Positions 11,389-22,950 of a DNA stretch of 64,000 nucleotides are shown piece by piece. Within the stretch, counting starts at the first letter, position 1, and the number at the start of each line of letters is the position of its first letter. Both the position numbers and the translations under genes were made by a program. This DNA comes from Dysidea avara. Taxonomy: Eukaryota > Porifera > Demospongiae > Dictyoceratida > Dysideidae. Below the pieces are notes generated by a model. The model saw nothing but the letters and a program-made list of their open reading frames with translations. It made no database searches and was not told the origin of the DNA. Location of the stretch: positions 11,146,694-11,210,693 of the forward strand of contig NC_089285.1 of assembly GCF_963678975.1 (NCBI RefSeq), written 5' to 3'.

Positions 11389-12975
11389 TTAATCTTCCAG
11401 ACTGAAGTGCCGTCTTATCACTGGGCTCCAGCTTTTATTGTCTGATACTTTAGATCTTGTATGATCTTTACAATTTCTTGTGGGGTCCATATGTGGTGTC
11501 TCAAGGACCCTAAGATACCCAATGTGCCTGCCTACCACAACTGCCATAGTCTTAATATGCCACCGGGGCACTCTTCTCCCCATGGCTGCCACCAGTTCTA
11601 GGTATTTGTTTTTTTCTCCTTTTCCCTTTCTGGGATTAGCGGCTCCCACGTACATGCCATATCAATGATGTAGGCTTATTTAGTGCATTTGTTCCATAGC
11701 ACCACGTATGGTCTTTGTGCCTGGATCACTTGGTCAGTAGGGATGGCCACATCCACCCATGCTGTATCTGCTTCACTGTCGTATCTTGGGAATGTTGTTT
11801 TGCCCACCCCTAATCATACCCCCACTTTCTAGCAACTGCTAACGTGAAAACAGTTATCATGGCATTGTGTCTCTGCTTGTACAGCGTCCATTTGTATTCT
11901 TCACACGATGACAGTACGTGGCCTATCGTTTCCTCTTGCTGTGTTGTGCCGCTATTATAAGAGCCTCGGTGGCAGCCTGAATTCTTCCATCTCTTAATCA
12001 TATGCATGAACCACCCTGGTAGTTCTTCCGCTGTCCTGTGGACTCCATGTATGGTCTTTTTCCTAAGCACTTTCAGTTTTTCCTTCTGTCTTTCCCCAAC
12101 TCTGTGTTTCATGTACGCTACATCGTCATCACTTTCAGGCATTGGTACACCATATTTTTGTAAAATGAATCTGCATGCTGACACTGGATTAGTGGAGCTA
12201 TCTCGACTTAATGTTATCATGTGGCGTAACACCGCTTGTAACCACAGATCTTCCGACTTTTGAAGGTATGCCATTAGTGATATTTGTTCCTTTTCCCATT
12301 GTTGCTCTAGCCCTCTTCCCCTTTCTTTCCGGGGAAGGTATAGCCTTTCTATTGCTGCACATCTGTGGTGTCCTTTGTGATGGCTTTCCTAACTGCTTTG
12401 TCTAAATTCAATATTGTCCTTGGCCACCACAGAGTTGTGAAATAGTATTAAAATACCGACACTCCCCAGATATTTGTTGCTTCCGTCTTACTCTTAGCGC
12501 TTAGGGATGATGACCATATATGGAGTCCACCCTCTGGAGAAACTTTTTCCTGAGTTTCTTTTGCACCGTTTGTTGGCCAGGTCAGAACACTTGTTCAACC
12601 CCCAAATACCTGTGCATGATCACCTCACCTACCATCCCCATCCCCTCTATCTCTTCACCACCGCATTTCTTTATCCTGCCTTTTACCATGTGAGCAACTC
12701 CATATTTCTTGAGGCCCAAGGCCATCCCCACCGCTGCAGAGCTTTCTGCCATTACATTGAGGGTGCTTTCCAACTCTTTCTTATTGCCAGCGTAAAACTT
12801 AAAGTCATCCATGAAAAAACATGTTGGTCAGCAGCCTGGGTAGCCTACTACATTGAAAACCCCTTGTCTGCCACAGCATGTGTGATATTGGGCTAAACAA
12901 AAAAACAAATGGGAGAGTGAATTTCCCTGGAACACCCCCCTTTTCAGCCTCATTTCAAATGTTTTCTCCTTCTCC
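11389..12975 (-). pseudogene. Truncated LINE: reverse transcriptase C-terminal part, broken frames
   Basis: Read on the minus strand. The 12900s carry a reverse-transcriptase block with GVFQGNSLSP. At 12582..12812 follow the catalytic MDD in MDDFKFYAGN and GLKKYGVAHMV. The segment 12274..11810 codes for the C-terminal region, ending ETIGHVLSSCEEYKWTLYKQ RHNAMI. This HVLSSC..Y..RHN pattern is typical of R2/NeSL-like non-LTR elements. The last part runs to about 11389 (RRVPRWHIKTM). Stops and frameshifts separate the blocks, and the 5' half is missing, as in most LINE insertions. Non-LTR elements copy themselves by target-primed reverse transcription; this copy cannot. Confidence 0.65.
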
Positions 12976-12984
12976 CCTTTTCCC

Positions 12985-13624
12985 ACACTATTTTATTATT
13001 ATATTATTATTGTGCAGACCTCTGAAAAGAGTATGATGCACAGATCACAAATAAACAAACAAATTACAAAATAGCTTAATCAATATTAATAATTGTTACT
13101 AGACCAGCTAGTCTTTGCTTAAATTGATCAATGTCCTTAGAGTCAATCACGTGTTGGGGTAGAGAATTCCAGAGTTTGATAACGGAGGGAAAGAAGGAAT
13201 ATAGATAAGAATCAATTCATGTCATTGGTGGTATAAATCTCTTGCTATGGCCCTTGTATTGCATATCATTGGTACAAGTGTTAGGTAAGAATTTGCTGAG
13301 ATGTCATTGAGATGATTAGTGATCTTAAACATCATAATAGCTTTCTGTTCTTCTCTACATTCAGCAAGGGTCAGCCACTTAAGGTTTGTTAGCATTTGTG
13401 TAACACTGACATAATGGGAGAAGTTATTCATCACAAATCTTGCTGCTTGCTTCTGACTTCCTTCAATCATATTGATATCCCTTTGTGTGTGTGGTGACCA
13501 AATAATGGCTGCATAATCTAATAGGCTTTACCATCACTTTGTAACAATTACTTTTAATTTCAAGTGGGCAGTTATGCAAATTTCATCGCAGAAATCCGTT
13601 GGTTCTGTTAGCCTTGTTGGTAAT
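12985..13624 (-). mobile_element. LINE relic, CR1/L2/Jockey-like 3' part
   Basis: The minus-strand frames read KANRTNGFLR..NLHNCP, YAAIIWSPHTQ (with base changes), then MIEGSQKQAARFVMNNFSHY (13470..13222). After a frameshift they read LYSFFPSVIKLWNSLPQHVI and the end near 13076. This is the conserved C-terminus of many animal LINEs (IE..Q..AARFV, LWN.LP). A TATTATTAT-type tail lies at about 12985..13010. The LTR element at 13625 splits it, and the upstream block (SHNLTWSEHIKQIT) lies at about 15005..15065. Confidence 0.7.
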
Positions 13625-13789
13625 TGTAATGTTCTTATCGTCATATAATCAACCCAACACAACACATTTACAACAAGCTGTACAGCAATCAAGCATGAAA
13701 AGATTCAGGTCTACAAGAATGTGCTAGCACGTGATACAAGAACTAATAATGTGATGTAAGGCATAGTGGTGTATGCATCAATTACTACA
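13625..13789 (-). repeat. 3' LTR of the gag-protease element
   Basis: A direct repeat of 14842..15001 with TG..CA ends. It carries ACAAC extra relative to the other copy. Confidence 0.85.
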
Positions 13790-14814
13790 TTCCTCCCCAC
13801 ATTAGTGGGTTTCATGGGAGGTCTTTTCTCACCATTCCACACAGTTTTGTAGGTGTTCTCACTTATTAGTGAAACAGAAGCACCAGTATCCACCTCCATG
13901 ATCAAATCACTACCATGTACATTTACACTCACTTTAAATGGATCTGTTCTTGAATGCTGGGTGTTGCTCAGATTAAACAGTGTATACTCTTCCAGTTGTG
14001 ATCCATCTTGCTGATTCTGTTGATTTCCCTCGCTTTTAGTTTCCAACTCAGGTTCAATTGCTGTGACTTGGTTCGTTGGTTTAGGTGGTTTGCTTTTACC
14101 AGTTCTGCTGTTACTCTGTGTTGTATGTTTAGTAACCTTCTTACGGCTTCTACAAGCTTTGGCAATGTGGCCCTTCTTTGAGCACTTGTGACATGTCGCC
14201 TCTTCGTAAGGGCAACTAGCAGCTAAATGTGTTCCACCACAGCGACAACAGGTAACACTTGTTAACAAGACAATGTTAGGTGTGCCCTGAGGAACCATAC
14301 ATTTGGAGTCCTTCTTCGCAGTTTCCGAGGCTTGAGCTATCTGCACTGCTTTAGCAAAGGTCAAATTCGGTTCTGCCAATAGCCTGCGTTGTAGTCGGAT
14401 GTCCCCTATTCCACAAACAAGTCTGTCTCTCAGGAGATCTTCGAGCATATCGCTGTAAGCACGAGTTGAAAGAGCACGCAACTCTGCTACGTCAGCTGCA
14501 ACGGTCTCGCCTTGCTGACGGACTCGAGTGTTAAACTTGTAACGCTGGACAATGGTCGAAGGAGTAGGAGCAAAATGTGCTTTCACTTTGGCTAACAGGT
14601 CCTTGTAGTCCACTTCATTGGGCTTTGTAGGTGCCACCAAACTGCGAATTAACTTGTAAGCAGCCACTCCACTTTCACTCAAGAGAATTTCCCTCTTTTT
14701 CTCAGCCTCCTTCACGTCGTGTGCTATAAAATAGTTCTCGAGACGGTCGACGTAGTCTTCCCATTCCGATGGTTCGCCAGAGAATGTTCCAATGCCCATT
14801 CGTGCAGCCATCAT
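13711..14814 (-). CDS. Gag-protease polyprotein of a Ty3/gypsy-like element
   Basis: An uninterrupted frame of 367 codons starts MMAARMGIGTFSGEPSEWED. The N-terminal half is a Ty3/gypsy-like capsid region (YKFNTRVRQQGETVAADVAE, then LRDRLVCGI and RLLAEPNLTFAKA). Two CCHC knuckles follow near residues 190-220 (CCRCGGTHLAASC, CHKCSKKGHIAKAC). The C-terminal part has the aspartic-protease signature DTGASVSLISENTY near residue 310. The frame then runs into the LTR and stops at 13711. Gag would package element RNA in cytoplasmic particles and the protease would cut Gag. Being open, the frame may still be expressed. There is no pol. Confidence 0.8.
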   Translation of the reverse strand: MMAARMGIGTFSGEPSEWEDYVDRLENYFIAHDVKEAEKKREILLSESGVAAYKLIRSLVAPTKPNEVDYKDLLAKVKAHFAPTPSTIVQRYKFNTRVRQQGETVAADVAELRALSTRAYSDMLEDLLRDRLVCGIGDIRLQRRLLAEPNLTFAKAVQIAQASETAKKDSKCMVPQGTPNIVLLTSVTCCRCGGTHLAASCPYEEATCHKCSKKGHIAKACRSRKKVTKHTTQSNSRTGKSKPPKPTNQVTAIEPELETKSEGNQQNQQDGSQLEEYTLFNLSNTQHSRTDPFKVSVNVHGSDLIMEVDTGASVSLISENTYKTVWNGEKRPPMKPTNVGRNVVIDAYTTMPYITLLVLVSRASTFL

Positions 14815-14841
14815 TCCAGATTTTGAATTCTTGTCACCAAA

Positions 14842-15001
14842 TGTAATGTTCTTATCGTCATATAATCAACCCAACACATTTACAACAAGCTGTACAGCAA
14901 TCAAGCATGAAAAGATTTAGGTCTACAAGAATGTGCTAGCACGTGATACAAGAACTAATAATGTGATGTAATGCATAATGGTGTATGCATCAATCACTAC
15001 A
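14842..15001 (-). repeat. 5' LTR of the gag-protease element
   Basis: Direct repeat partner of 13625..13789. The GTAAT duplication follows at 15002. It should hold the promoter for the minus-strand transcript. Confidence 0.85.
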
Positions 15002-15375
15002 GTAATTTGCTTTATATGTTCAGACCAAGTCAGATTGTGACTAATTGTTACACCAATCATTAAGGACCAACCCAATAAGCCTCACATTTTGGCCAAGGTA
15101 AGCAGGTTCAATGACCATGTCAGGAAGAATTGGTTCAAAAATTCTATAATAGTGTCGTGCACTTTAGTTGCCAATGAAACAGAAGCATCCTTTATACCCT
15201 TAAATAGTATCATGTCAAGGTGTGCCAAAAGAGTCTAATCAATGGTCTGTGTTGTTTTTTAATGTGTTTTTTTTTTGTTTTTTAAGGGAAATAAGTGAGC
15301 TAAGTTTTCTTTGAGAAGCATTACATACTATTCAGTTTAACCACAATGTACAATAATTTGATTGTCAGACACGTT

Positions 15376-15790
15376 AACAAGCCACAATATGTCGATATAT
15401 CACGATATGCAATTAGGGACCCGCCGATTATGCTCATAATTTTACCTATTATGCTATGCTGCACTGCTAAAAAATTTACCTATTATGCTTACATTAACGC
15501 TCAATACTTACCTATTATGCTCAAATTATGCCCAACTATTTATGCCTCAGTTCTCATGCTCTGCTAATAATTTCCAGTTTATGGATAAATAATAAGTACC
15601 TGAAGCACAAACTTACTTGTCAAAATGCATATCACAGAAAAGATTGCTCAATGCTTCCAGGTACCTATTATGCTCATAATTATTCCAGCATAATCGGCGG
15701 GTCCCTATATGCAATATATCGATACGATTTTACCTTGTATTGATACAGCAATATTGTCTTAAAATGATACAATATATCGATATATTGCTG
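15376..15790. mobile_element. AT-rich inverted-repeat element, host of MITE copy B
   Basis: AATATGTCGATATATCACG on the left and ATACAATATATCGATATATTG on the right are related inverted sequences around the inserted MITE. A GATGCAGCA-type end near 15790 resembles ends of hAT-like repeats with CAATATATCGATAT cores. Its exact borders are not certain. Confidence 0.4.
15414..15707. mobile_element. hAT-type MITE, family 1, copy B (lacks central palindrome)
   Basis: It has the same termini as copy A, with the 8-bp duplication TATGCAAT at 15406..15413 and 15708..15715. It is 294 bp long and lacks the CTCTAATAGA palindrome found in copies A, C and D. It is nested in another repeat. Confidence 0.9.
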
Positions 15791-15984
15791 CATCTCTACT
15801 ATTTATATAACATAATTGTAAAGAACTTTCCTTGAGAGGATCAAAGCAAAAAAGTGTTCTATATTCGCCATACAAGCACAAGTGTTGTATATTGGGCAGT
15901 TATAGATGACTCTTTTGACTCTTTGTGCTATATAATTTCATGAAAATTAATAATGCCATGCGTATAACTAATATATATATATAT

Positions 15985-16145
15985 ACAGAATCGAAAATGA
16001 TTTAACTTGTGATGAGAACATTATATATATATATATATATATATATACTGTATCATAATTCAGTGAGTGTAGATAGCAAATTGCTAAAATGTGATAGCTA
16101 ACTATATAATGTTCTCATCACAAGTTAAATCATTTTCGATTCTGT
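15985..16145. repeat. Perfect inverted repeat around an (AT)n tract
   Basis: ACAGAATCGAAAATGATTTA at the left continues through ACTTGTGATGAGAACATTATATA. Its exact reverse complement ends at 16145, so the arms are about 43 bp. Part of the loop is (TA)n. It is a likely MITE or hairpin-forming element with recent, undiverged arms. Confidence 0.8.
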
Positions 16146-16387
16146 GTAGCTAGCTAGCTAGTACTTTTGTTTGAAATTGCACATATGTATAGGATAGCTC
16201 TCGGGGAAAACCTGGTGGATTTTTTTCCACTCAGGAAAAAACCAAATATGACTCGCTCTGCTATGTATGCATACAATGTTATTCAAGTCCTGGAGCTGCT
16301 GCAGGTCACTCATCTACAACATCAGTAAGGAGAAAAAATCCAATGGGTTGGGAGCCAACCTGATCACACACGTGGCCTAGAATGAAT

Positions 16388-18349
16388 TTAATACACACCA
16401 CACATCCTTATATACCATGCATAGGTATCAACAACCTCATCTGCGCTTTGCAATCTATTCACACATTCTATAGGTACATCTGATTCGAACATACAGTTAT
16501 CAACAAGTTCATCAATACAGTTATCAACAACTTGCATACTCATAGACATTTGTCTTGACTCAGCAGTAACACATGTGGTATCTGCACTGCTTACCACGGG
16601 CAGATTAAAAGGATACTGTCTTCCTTTGTAGTGGCATGTTCATGCCAGGTGGCCAAACCCACCACAAGTGAAGCAAGGACCCAACACCTTTTGCCTGGTC
16701 TGCCTCTGAGGTCCTAGAGACATAGGAGCTGGTGGCGGTGCATCTCCTTGCACTGGGTCCAGGGCCATCAGCCCAGGAGTCATAATGTTTGTAAGGGTTG
16801 TAGTGGCGTCCCCTTCTGCCGCCCCTTCCTCCTCTGGCGGTTTTCCTGTTGAAGGCCTCCGACTCCTCAAAGTCCTTCTTGGCCTCCTTGTCTGCCCTTC
16901 GGAGCTGCTTTTCATCATCACTGTCATTGGCCAGTGGGTCACTCTGATAGTGGCGAACCGCCCCCCATCCATAATCCAAGTGGTCCGCCACCTTTATATG
17001 CTTCTGATGCATTTTTAACGAGGATGCACCTTCCTCCAAGTGATCCACCACTTTTTTGAGGGACTCCTTCCCACCATCATCCACCGACGATGCCATCCTC
17101 TCCAACTCCTGCTGGGCTGCCTGAGGATTAGAGGCAGCCCTTTGCCTGAAGCTGCGATCACAGCCCAGCCAGGCATCGCCTTCATATTCCATATGTGTCT
17201 GAGTTATTAAAATGAGATAGCTGAGCATATCTGGTAGTTTCTCTGGGTATTTCTTACAAATTACTGCAGTATAAATGGCAAAACACTGGATCCATTCAAG
17301 GATATTGGTGACAGGCTTGTGATGTTATACGTCTTTTGTTGTCCAGGTTCATCTGTAAATAAGGCCCTTGTGGGGTCAAGTCTATCTGGTAGTAACTCTG
17401 CCATTTCAATGAACTCGCCAGCTTCTATTCTGGAAACTAGCTTTGTCGGAATAGGAGGGAGCCCTGCCCCAAGGAGGACAGCACTATTAACTCTGGGTGG
17501 AAGGAATCCATTACGGCGCAAGAGTGCTGTTTTGCCAGGCTCTGTAGCGTGAATCATGGGTCTGGTTGCTGTAGGTAGAACCTCCTCGCCAATAACAGGC
17601 ATATGCTGCAGCGTTCTAGATGAGGGACATTGTGACAAGTGCTATAAGGGAGTATATTAGATGTGAATAGTTCTCTTTGAAGTACTGTGGGTGTTGGGGA
17701 GGGGGTGAGGGTTATAATTATTTATAGCAGTGCATATATATATTAGCAACTTCAGCAACTATAACATATAGCAGCAACTATAACACAGCAGCAACCATAA
17801 CATAGCAGCAACCATAATATATAGCAGCAACCATAATATACAGCAGCAGCCATAATACAGCAGCAACTACAACTTATAGCAGCTACTACAATTACTTATT
17901 TCGAGGGGTTGTAGTAGCTAACAACGCACATTATTTTCTTTACTTTATTTTACCAAATCATTATGATTATTTACCTGGTAGCGTGCTGTCCACCTGCATG
18001 CCCAGAGAGATAAGACCCCTCCTTATCTGCTGTATAAGCTCCGGGATGTCTTCCCTAGTAAGTGGTGCGGTGCTCCGTGTCTCTGTGACTAGGCTACCTC
18101 TCCGTGGTGTCTTCCTCCCTTCCGGGATTGCCTGGCATACTCTTGTGGGCTGTGTGCGGTGTCCTCTCGACGATCTCTCGCTGGTTCCCCTGGCTGAGTC
18201 TGTGTGGCTGCCTCCTGGCTTGTGGATGTGTCGTCTTGGCCAGTCCTCGTGGCGTTGGTGGAGCTGCTTCTCGTCCGCTTAGCAACTGTGGAATTGCTAC
18301 TGTCACTCGCGGTGGTAGATCTTTTCTTCCCTCGCGACATGATTGTCAT
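16388..18349 (-). pseudogene. Gag-like protein of a retroelement, possibly DIRS-type, broken
   Basis: Minus-strand blocks are: a Ser/Thr/Arg-rich start (MSRGKKRSTTASDSSN); an EDIPELIQQIRRGL helix ending at a GTAAAT donor near 17973; 17638..17300 (VSRIEAGEFIEMAELLPD); and 17320..16605 (ILEWIQCFAIYTAVI, then GDAWLGCDRSFRQRAA, then an Arg/Gly-rich RGGRGGRRGRHY). A CCHC knuckle CFTCGGFGHLA.TC follows, whose Trp codon is TGA near 16643. The W..YD..FR..AA pattern is what I associate with gag-like proteins of DIRS-type tyrosine-recombinase elements; the assignment is tentative. Frameshifts near 18105 and 17305 and the TGA mark it as dead. No reverse transcriptase follows. Confidence 0.5.
17745..17895. 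repeat. AGCAGCAACTATAATA-type minisatellite
   Basis: About ten units of CAGCAAC followed by TATAACATA or CATAATATA run in tandem in the apparent intron of the gag-like relic. Confidence 0.75.
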
Positions 18350-18547
18350 TACACAAAATTCCTACTGAGTGGATTCGAAAGATAAATTCAGATGAACTTA
18401 CTTCCTGCATGCAACACTTAATTGCAAGCGTGGTACTGCGCATGCGTTACCCTAAATAGTGCACCCTTGCGGTAATACTTCTGCCATGTGGGTGCCCGTG
18501 TACCCCATTAACTTGGTTTAATATGTTAAACTTCATCTCGTTACAGT

Positions 18548-21121
18548 AAAAATCATAAAAACGGACAATGGACCAGTTGCCATCAGCAGAAAGTTGGGTT
18601 GGCTACTCTCTAGACCGTCAGATCATACTGTCAAGGATGCCATCACTCATACTCAATTGTTGATTGTTCAGAACATTGATTGCCCTTTCTCTGAATCTGA
18701 AGAGGACAGGTTACTCACTGCAGTTAAGAGGTTTTGGGAGGGAGTGTCAGTAGGAACATGTGAACAGGCTAAGATCAGTGATCATGACAGTAGTGAGCCA
18801 ATCTTGCAGTTAAGGAGCATCATTACGAAGTAAGCCTGCCATGGACAAGAGATCCTCGTGATGTACCTAATCATTTTTTGTTATGTAAGGACCATTTGAA
18901 GCAGCTACAACGAAAACTATTGAAGAAACCCGAAGTGATGAAATAATATCAACAGGTGATTGATGGCCAGTTGGAAAAGGGTGTTATAGAAGTTTGTAAT
19001 CTGGGTGACACCTTAAGCCATCCCAACCAACATGATTCTGTCCATTACATGCCTCATCATCCGGTCATCAGACAAGATCGAGCTACAACTAAGGTACGAG
19101 TAGTCTATGATGGTTCAGCCAAGTCTAAAGATGGTGGTTTTTCATTAAATGATTGTTTGCAAACTGGGCCAAATCTCATTGCAAAACTGCTCAATGTACT
19201 GGTGAAGTTCAGAAGCTATTCCATAGCTCTGACAGCTGATATAGAGAAGGCCTTTTTGATGGTCAGAATATCTGAGCATGACCGTGATTCTCTCCGATTT
19301 CTTTGGCTTACAGATCCCTTCAACGTAGATAGTGCGATTATTCATTATAGATTCACTCGTCTGGTATTTGGATTATGGCCCTCACCAGCCATATTGGGGG
19401 CTGTAATCGCAAACCATGTTCAGAAATATCATGCTCAATATCCTAAGCTCGTTCACTCTTTGAATCAATCATTGTACGTTGATGACCTGATTACAGGTGC
19501 TGATACTGTAGAATCTGGGTTGTCTATATATCATGCAGTTAAAGGACTGATGGCTGAAGGCAGCTTTAACATTCGAAAATGGCATTCAAACTCACCTCAA
19601 TTGATGGAGAAGATTAGTCAGTTTGAACAAGGTAATGAAAGAGATTCCCCAATGGCACAAACATTACCAACAGGTACTGAACCTGAATCTAAGATACTTG
19701 GGGTGGCTTGGAATACCCACAGTGATGAGCTCAGCTTCTGCTTAAGTGAGCTAGTACAGTATGCCACAAGTTTTCCTGTGACAAAACGATCTGTTCTACG
19801 CATTACTGCCAGTATTTTTGATCCTTTAGGGCTCTTGGCACCCTTTGTCATAAAGTTAAAGATGTTATTTCAGCAACTTTGTCAAGACCAATTACGGTGG
19901 GATGATAATCTTCAAGGTAAATTGTTACACAAATGGAAATCCATACTTGGGTTACCATGCCTAGATGTCTTTTCAAGGCCAAGCTAAAGCCTGTTAAGGT
20001 TCAAATTCATGGATTCAGTGATTCCTCTGATCTAGCATATGCTGCTGTTCTGTACATGAGGTCAATTTATGATGATGGGAGTGTGGAAGTGAGAGTCATT
20101 GCAGCCAAGACCAAGGTAACTCCCTTGAAGAAACAATCTATACCTCGACTAGAGCTACTTGGTGCACTGACATTAGCCAGACTCAGCAATACAGTGCTAC
20201 CGCTTCTCCCTAATCCAAAGGAACTTTATCTGTGGGTAGACTCTACGACTGTTTTGTATTGGATTCGCAACGACAAGATTTGGAAGCAAAACGTACAACA
20301 CCAAGTTGAAGAAATCTGCCAACTCACATGTCATGAGAGTTGGAGACATTGCCCAGGCTCAATTAATCCAGCAGATTTGCCATCCAGGGGAGTTGATGCA
20401 CAAGAGCTGTTCTTTGTGGTGGAAAGGCCCACCGTTTCTCCAATCTTTAGATGCCCAATGGCCAATTAATCCTGTACAGGAGATGAATGACGAGGTGCAG
20501 ACTGAGTTGGTAAAAAATCAACTCCAGATTACATCATCACTTGTGAACACATCAGGAAATTCCCAGCTGAGTATTGAAGAAATAATTGATATCAATCGAT
20601 ACAGCAATTTAAACCGCTTGTTAAGAGTAACTTCCTATGTAATACGTTTTATCAATCTGTGTAGATCACGGGGTAACACTCCTCCCACTTTGGCAGTGAC
20701 AACCACAGAAAAGAATGAGGTGGAAGCATTGTGGATTAAAGCTGTGCAACATAAATCAATTTACATTGAATTTAGTTACCTTAAGGAGAGTACATCTTCC
20801 CCACCATTGTGTGTGGAGCAATTTGGCTTATATTTGGATGATGGCATTACGAAGTGCAAGGGGAGAATAAACAATTCCACCTTATCATTGCAGAGCAGAA
20901 ATCCTATCCTTCTCCCTTCAAGCCACAGGTTCACGGAACTCCTAATTTTACAATCCCACAGCAAGGCACAACATAGTGGGGTCAATGATACTCTAGTGTT
21001 ACTTAGGGAACGGTATTGGATATTGAAGGGAAGGCAAGCTGAAAGGAAAGTATGTAAGTCATGTATTACCTGCAAAAGGTTGCAAGGAGCATGTTACCCT
21101 ACTGTGCCTTCCCCACACTAA
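18548..21121 (+). pseudogene. BEL/Pao-type pol relic: RT, RNase H, integrase zinc region
   Basis: In order: GWLLSRPSDH (after the protease); the YEVSLPWTRD block; RT from 18956 with VRVVYDGSAKS, ALTADIEKAFLMV, FGLWPSPAILG and YVDDLITG; IFDPLGLLAPFVIKLK; RNase H-like HGFSDSSDLAYAAVLY, SIPRLELLGAL and LWVDSTTVLYWI; then the integrase HHCC region (H..H in SSHRFTELLI..H and C..C in CKSCITCKRL) up to 21121. These are BEL/Pao hallmarks. Frameshifts lie near 18815 and 19975 and between 20450 and 20470, and there is a stop at 18947. Gag, the integrase core and LTRs are absent. It is an old, truncated copy. Confidence 0.85.
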
Positions 21122-21229
21122 ATATATTCATCTCTAAACCTTTGCTAGGTTGCGATGTAATTGTAATTATGGACCAGAATTCTGTACGTGTATTTCTGTG
21201 AGTTTATAATAATAATGCATATTTTGTAG

Positions 21230-21434
21230 AGAGCTGTGAAGAATCTTCATGCTGAAATGGAAAACCAATTTGATCACAACCTAGCAGGGAGTAAAGGGTA
21301 AAGAAATAATTTATGTTGATTTATAAATGTATGTATGTGCTTATATAGTTATGCTGACAGCTACAACGATGGTGTTGGAATATCTCTAGTAGATGATTTG
21401 AAAGAAAAGTTTAAAGATAAGGAAGCAATTAATA
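21230..21434 (+). other. Two phase-matched exons of an unrecognised gene
   Basis: Exons 21230..21297 and 21349..21434 have AG/GT borders and join in phase. They give RAVKNLHAEMENQFDHNL and, across the splice, KGYADSYNDGVGISLVDDLK, ending EAIN. The intron is 51 bp, like others here. I do not recognise the protein. No start, stop or further exon was found. It could be a host gene fragment interrupted by the BEL relic, or chance. Confidence 0.3.
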
Positions 21435-22320
21435 GTATGTTTTATAATGATTTATGCATAAACATAATAAAAGGGAACATTCCATAGTCTCTGAATTTGT
21501 GACTTGCTGAGTGAAAACCTGACTATTCTGTTTGTTGTTTTTTTTACATAAATGCCATTGAAATACATTGGGAAAAATGCATGCTACATAAATAGTTTTA
21601 CACATGTTTAATCGCTTTGCTAAAGAGCAAAGAAAATATCTCACATAGCAATGGATGGCCCCTTCATGGAGAGTAAGAATACATGTATATTTTGATGGAT
21701 TGCTGGTCTAATACACTATCATATTTCACACTGTACTTCTTTCAGCACTGGCAAGTCTGGTTTCTGTAGCAGCTTTCTTCCGATCCTGTCAAAGCCACGA
21801 GTGTGAGATTGGCACCATTAAATGGCCATGGCTTTGTGATAATGGTGTGTAGTGAGCTGGGACTTCACACAGAGCTCGCCAATGGTGTTCTCAGTCAATT
21901 CGGAGTAATGTGAGGGCCATGGAGGGCCACGGAGAGCCCAAACTTGGCCTCTGGATTCCAATCGTCTTCTTACTTCATTTTATACCTGTATATTAAGACC
22001 ACCGTCTACCCCCACCCTATTACTACCACCTGTGATATTATTACCCACTCGAAAAAAGCTGCTCAAAACAGGGCAAATTTTGGGTATCAGAAACGTATAC
22101 ACCCACTCAGTGATAGCTAGTGAACAGATGAACAATTGGCGCAAATTTTGTTTGCACAGCTGTAGGCACAGGGAAGTTATTACATAATTATTCCTTAAAA
22201 TCGCCATATCTCCTAACAAAGCTTTGTGCGTCGAAGCCTTGTTTTGTCAAATTCAGTCACAATTGCATTTGTATATTTAATGTATTTATATTGTATCTGA
22301 AATATGTACATGTTATATTT
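21435..22320. other. Intergenic, no gene recognised
   Basis: Around 21770-21960 lies a GC-richer block with GGCCATGG-type words that may be a decayed repeat. Nothing else was seen. Confidence 0.3.
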
Positions 22321-22619
22321 ACAAGTACACAGAAAAATTTGGAATTTTCAACTAGAGTAGGGACTATAGCACATTGATAAAAAGTACTGAAACAAGTTGG
22401 AGTAGTGCACGATATTAAATCACAGTAAAACAATAAGAAGTGTTATATCTCTACTGTGCTCATGATACCATAATGGAAATGCACAGTAGGGATATAACAC
22501 TTCTTATTGTTTTCCTGTGATTTAATATCATGCATTACTCCAACTTATTTCAGTTCTTTTTATCAATGTGCTATGGTCCCTACTCTAGTCGAAAATTCCA
22601 AATTCTTCTGTGTACTTGT
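22321..22619. repeat. Long inverted repeat, arms about 135 bp
   Basis: The left arm from ACAAGTACACAGAAAAATTT through GAAGTGTTATATCTCTACTG matches the right arm ending TGTGTACTTGT in inverse, with scattered mismatches. The loop is about 20 bp. A related, partly deleted copy lies at 45597..45810 with the same flank (TTATGACTGGTGAACCCACG), so this is a dispersed element. Confidence 0.75.
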
Positions 22620-22624
22620 TTGTT

Positions 22625-22950
22625 AACTTTTTTTGTAAATACTTATTATGACTGGTGAACCCACGTATACCGCATCTGAAATGGCACCGCACGCCCCAAT
22701 TATCGTCTGAAAAGTGAAGTAACCATTATGCTTTGTTGTCAGCTTTATTCAACCCGTTACGCAGCATTTCGAATCAAGAACTGTTCGAAAAGCACCTCTG
22801 TATTCCACACATACCGAAAGAAATGGTGCCGCGTGCCCTGGTTGTATCAATTATCGTCTGAAAAGTGAAGTATCCATTACGCTTTGTTGTCGGCTATGTT
22901 CAACCTGTTACACAGCAGTACGAATCAAGAACTGTTAGAAAAGCACCTCT
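22625..22950. repeat. Direct repeat of about 180 bp next to the long inverted repeat
   Basis: TGAAAAGTGAAGTAACCATT then GCTTTGTTGTC and CGAATCAAGAACTGTT occur near 22708 and again near 22860. A related copy follows the second element near 45950. It is part of the same dispersed unit. Confidence 0.6.

Larger units (their letters stand above)
13625..15001 (-). mobile_element. Short LTR retrotransposon, gag-protease only, inserted in a LINE
   Basis: Two direct repeats (13625..13789 and 14842..15001) begin TGTAATG and end CACTACA or TTACTACA. They are flanked by the 5-bp target duplication GTAAT at 13620..13624 and 15002..15006. On the coding (minus) strand a purine-rich tract (GGGGAGGAA) abuts the 3' LTR. 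A possible primer-binding site starting TTTGGTGACAAGAATTC follows the 5' LTR. The LTRs differ by about four substitutions and a 5-bp indel. The interior codes only for Gag and protease, with no reverse transcriptase or integrase, so movement would need help from another Ty3/gypsy-like element. Confidence 0.85.

Noticed and set aside
18104..18385. Plus-strand frames over the gag-like relic
   Set aside because: They are the antisense of its Ser/Arg-rich region.
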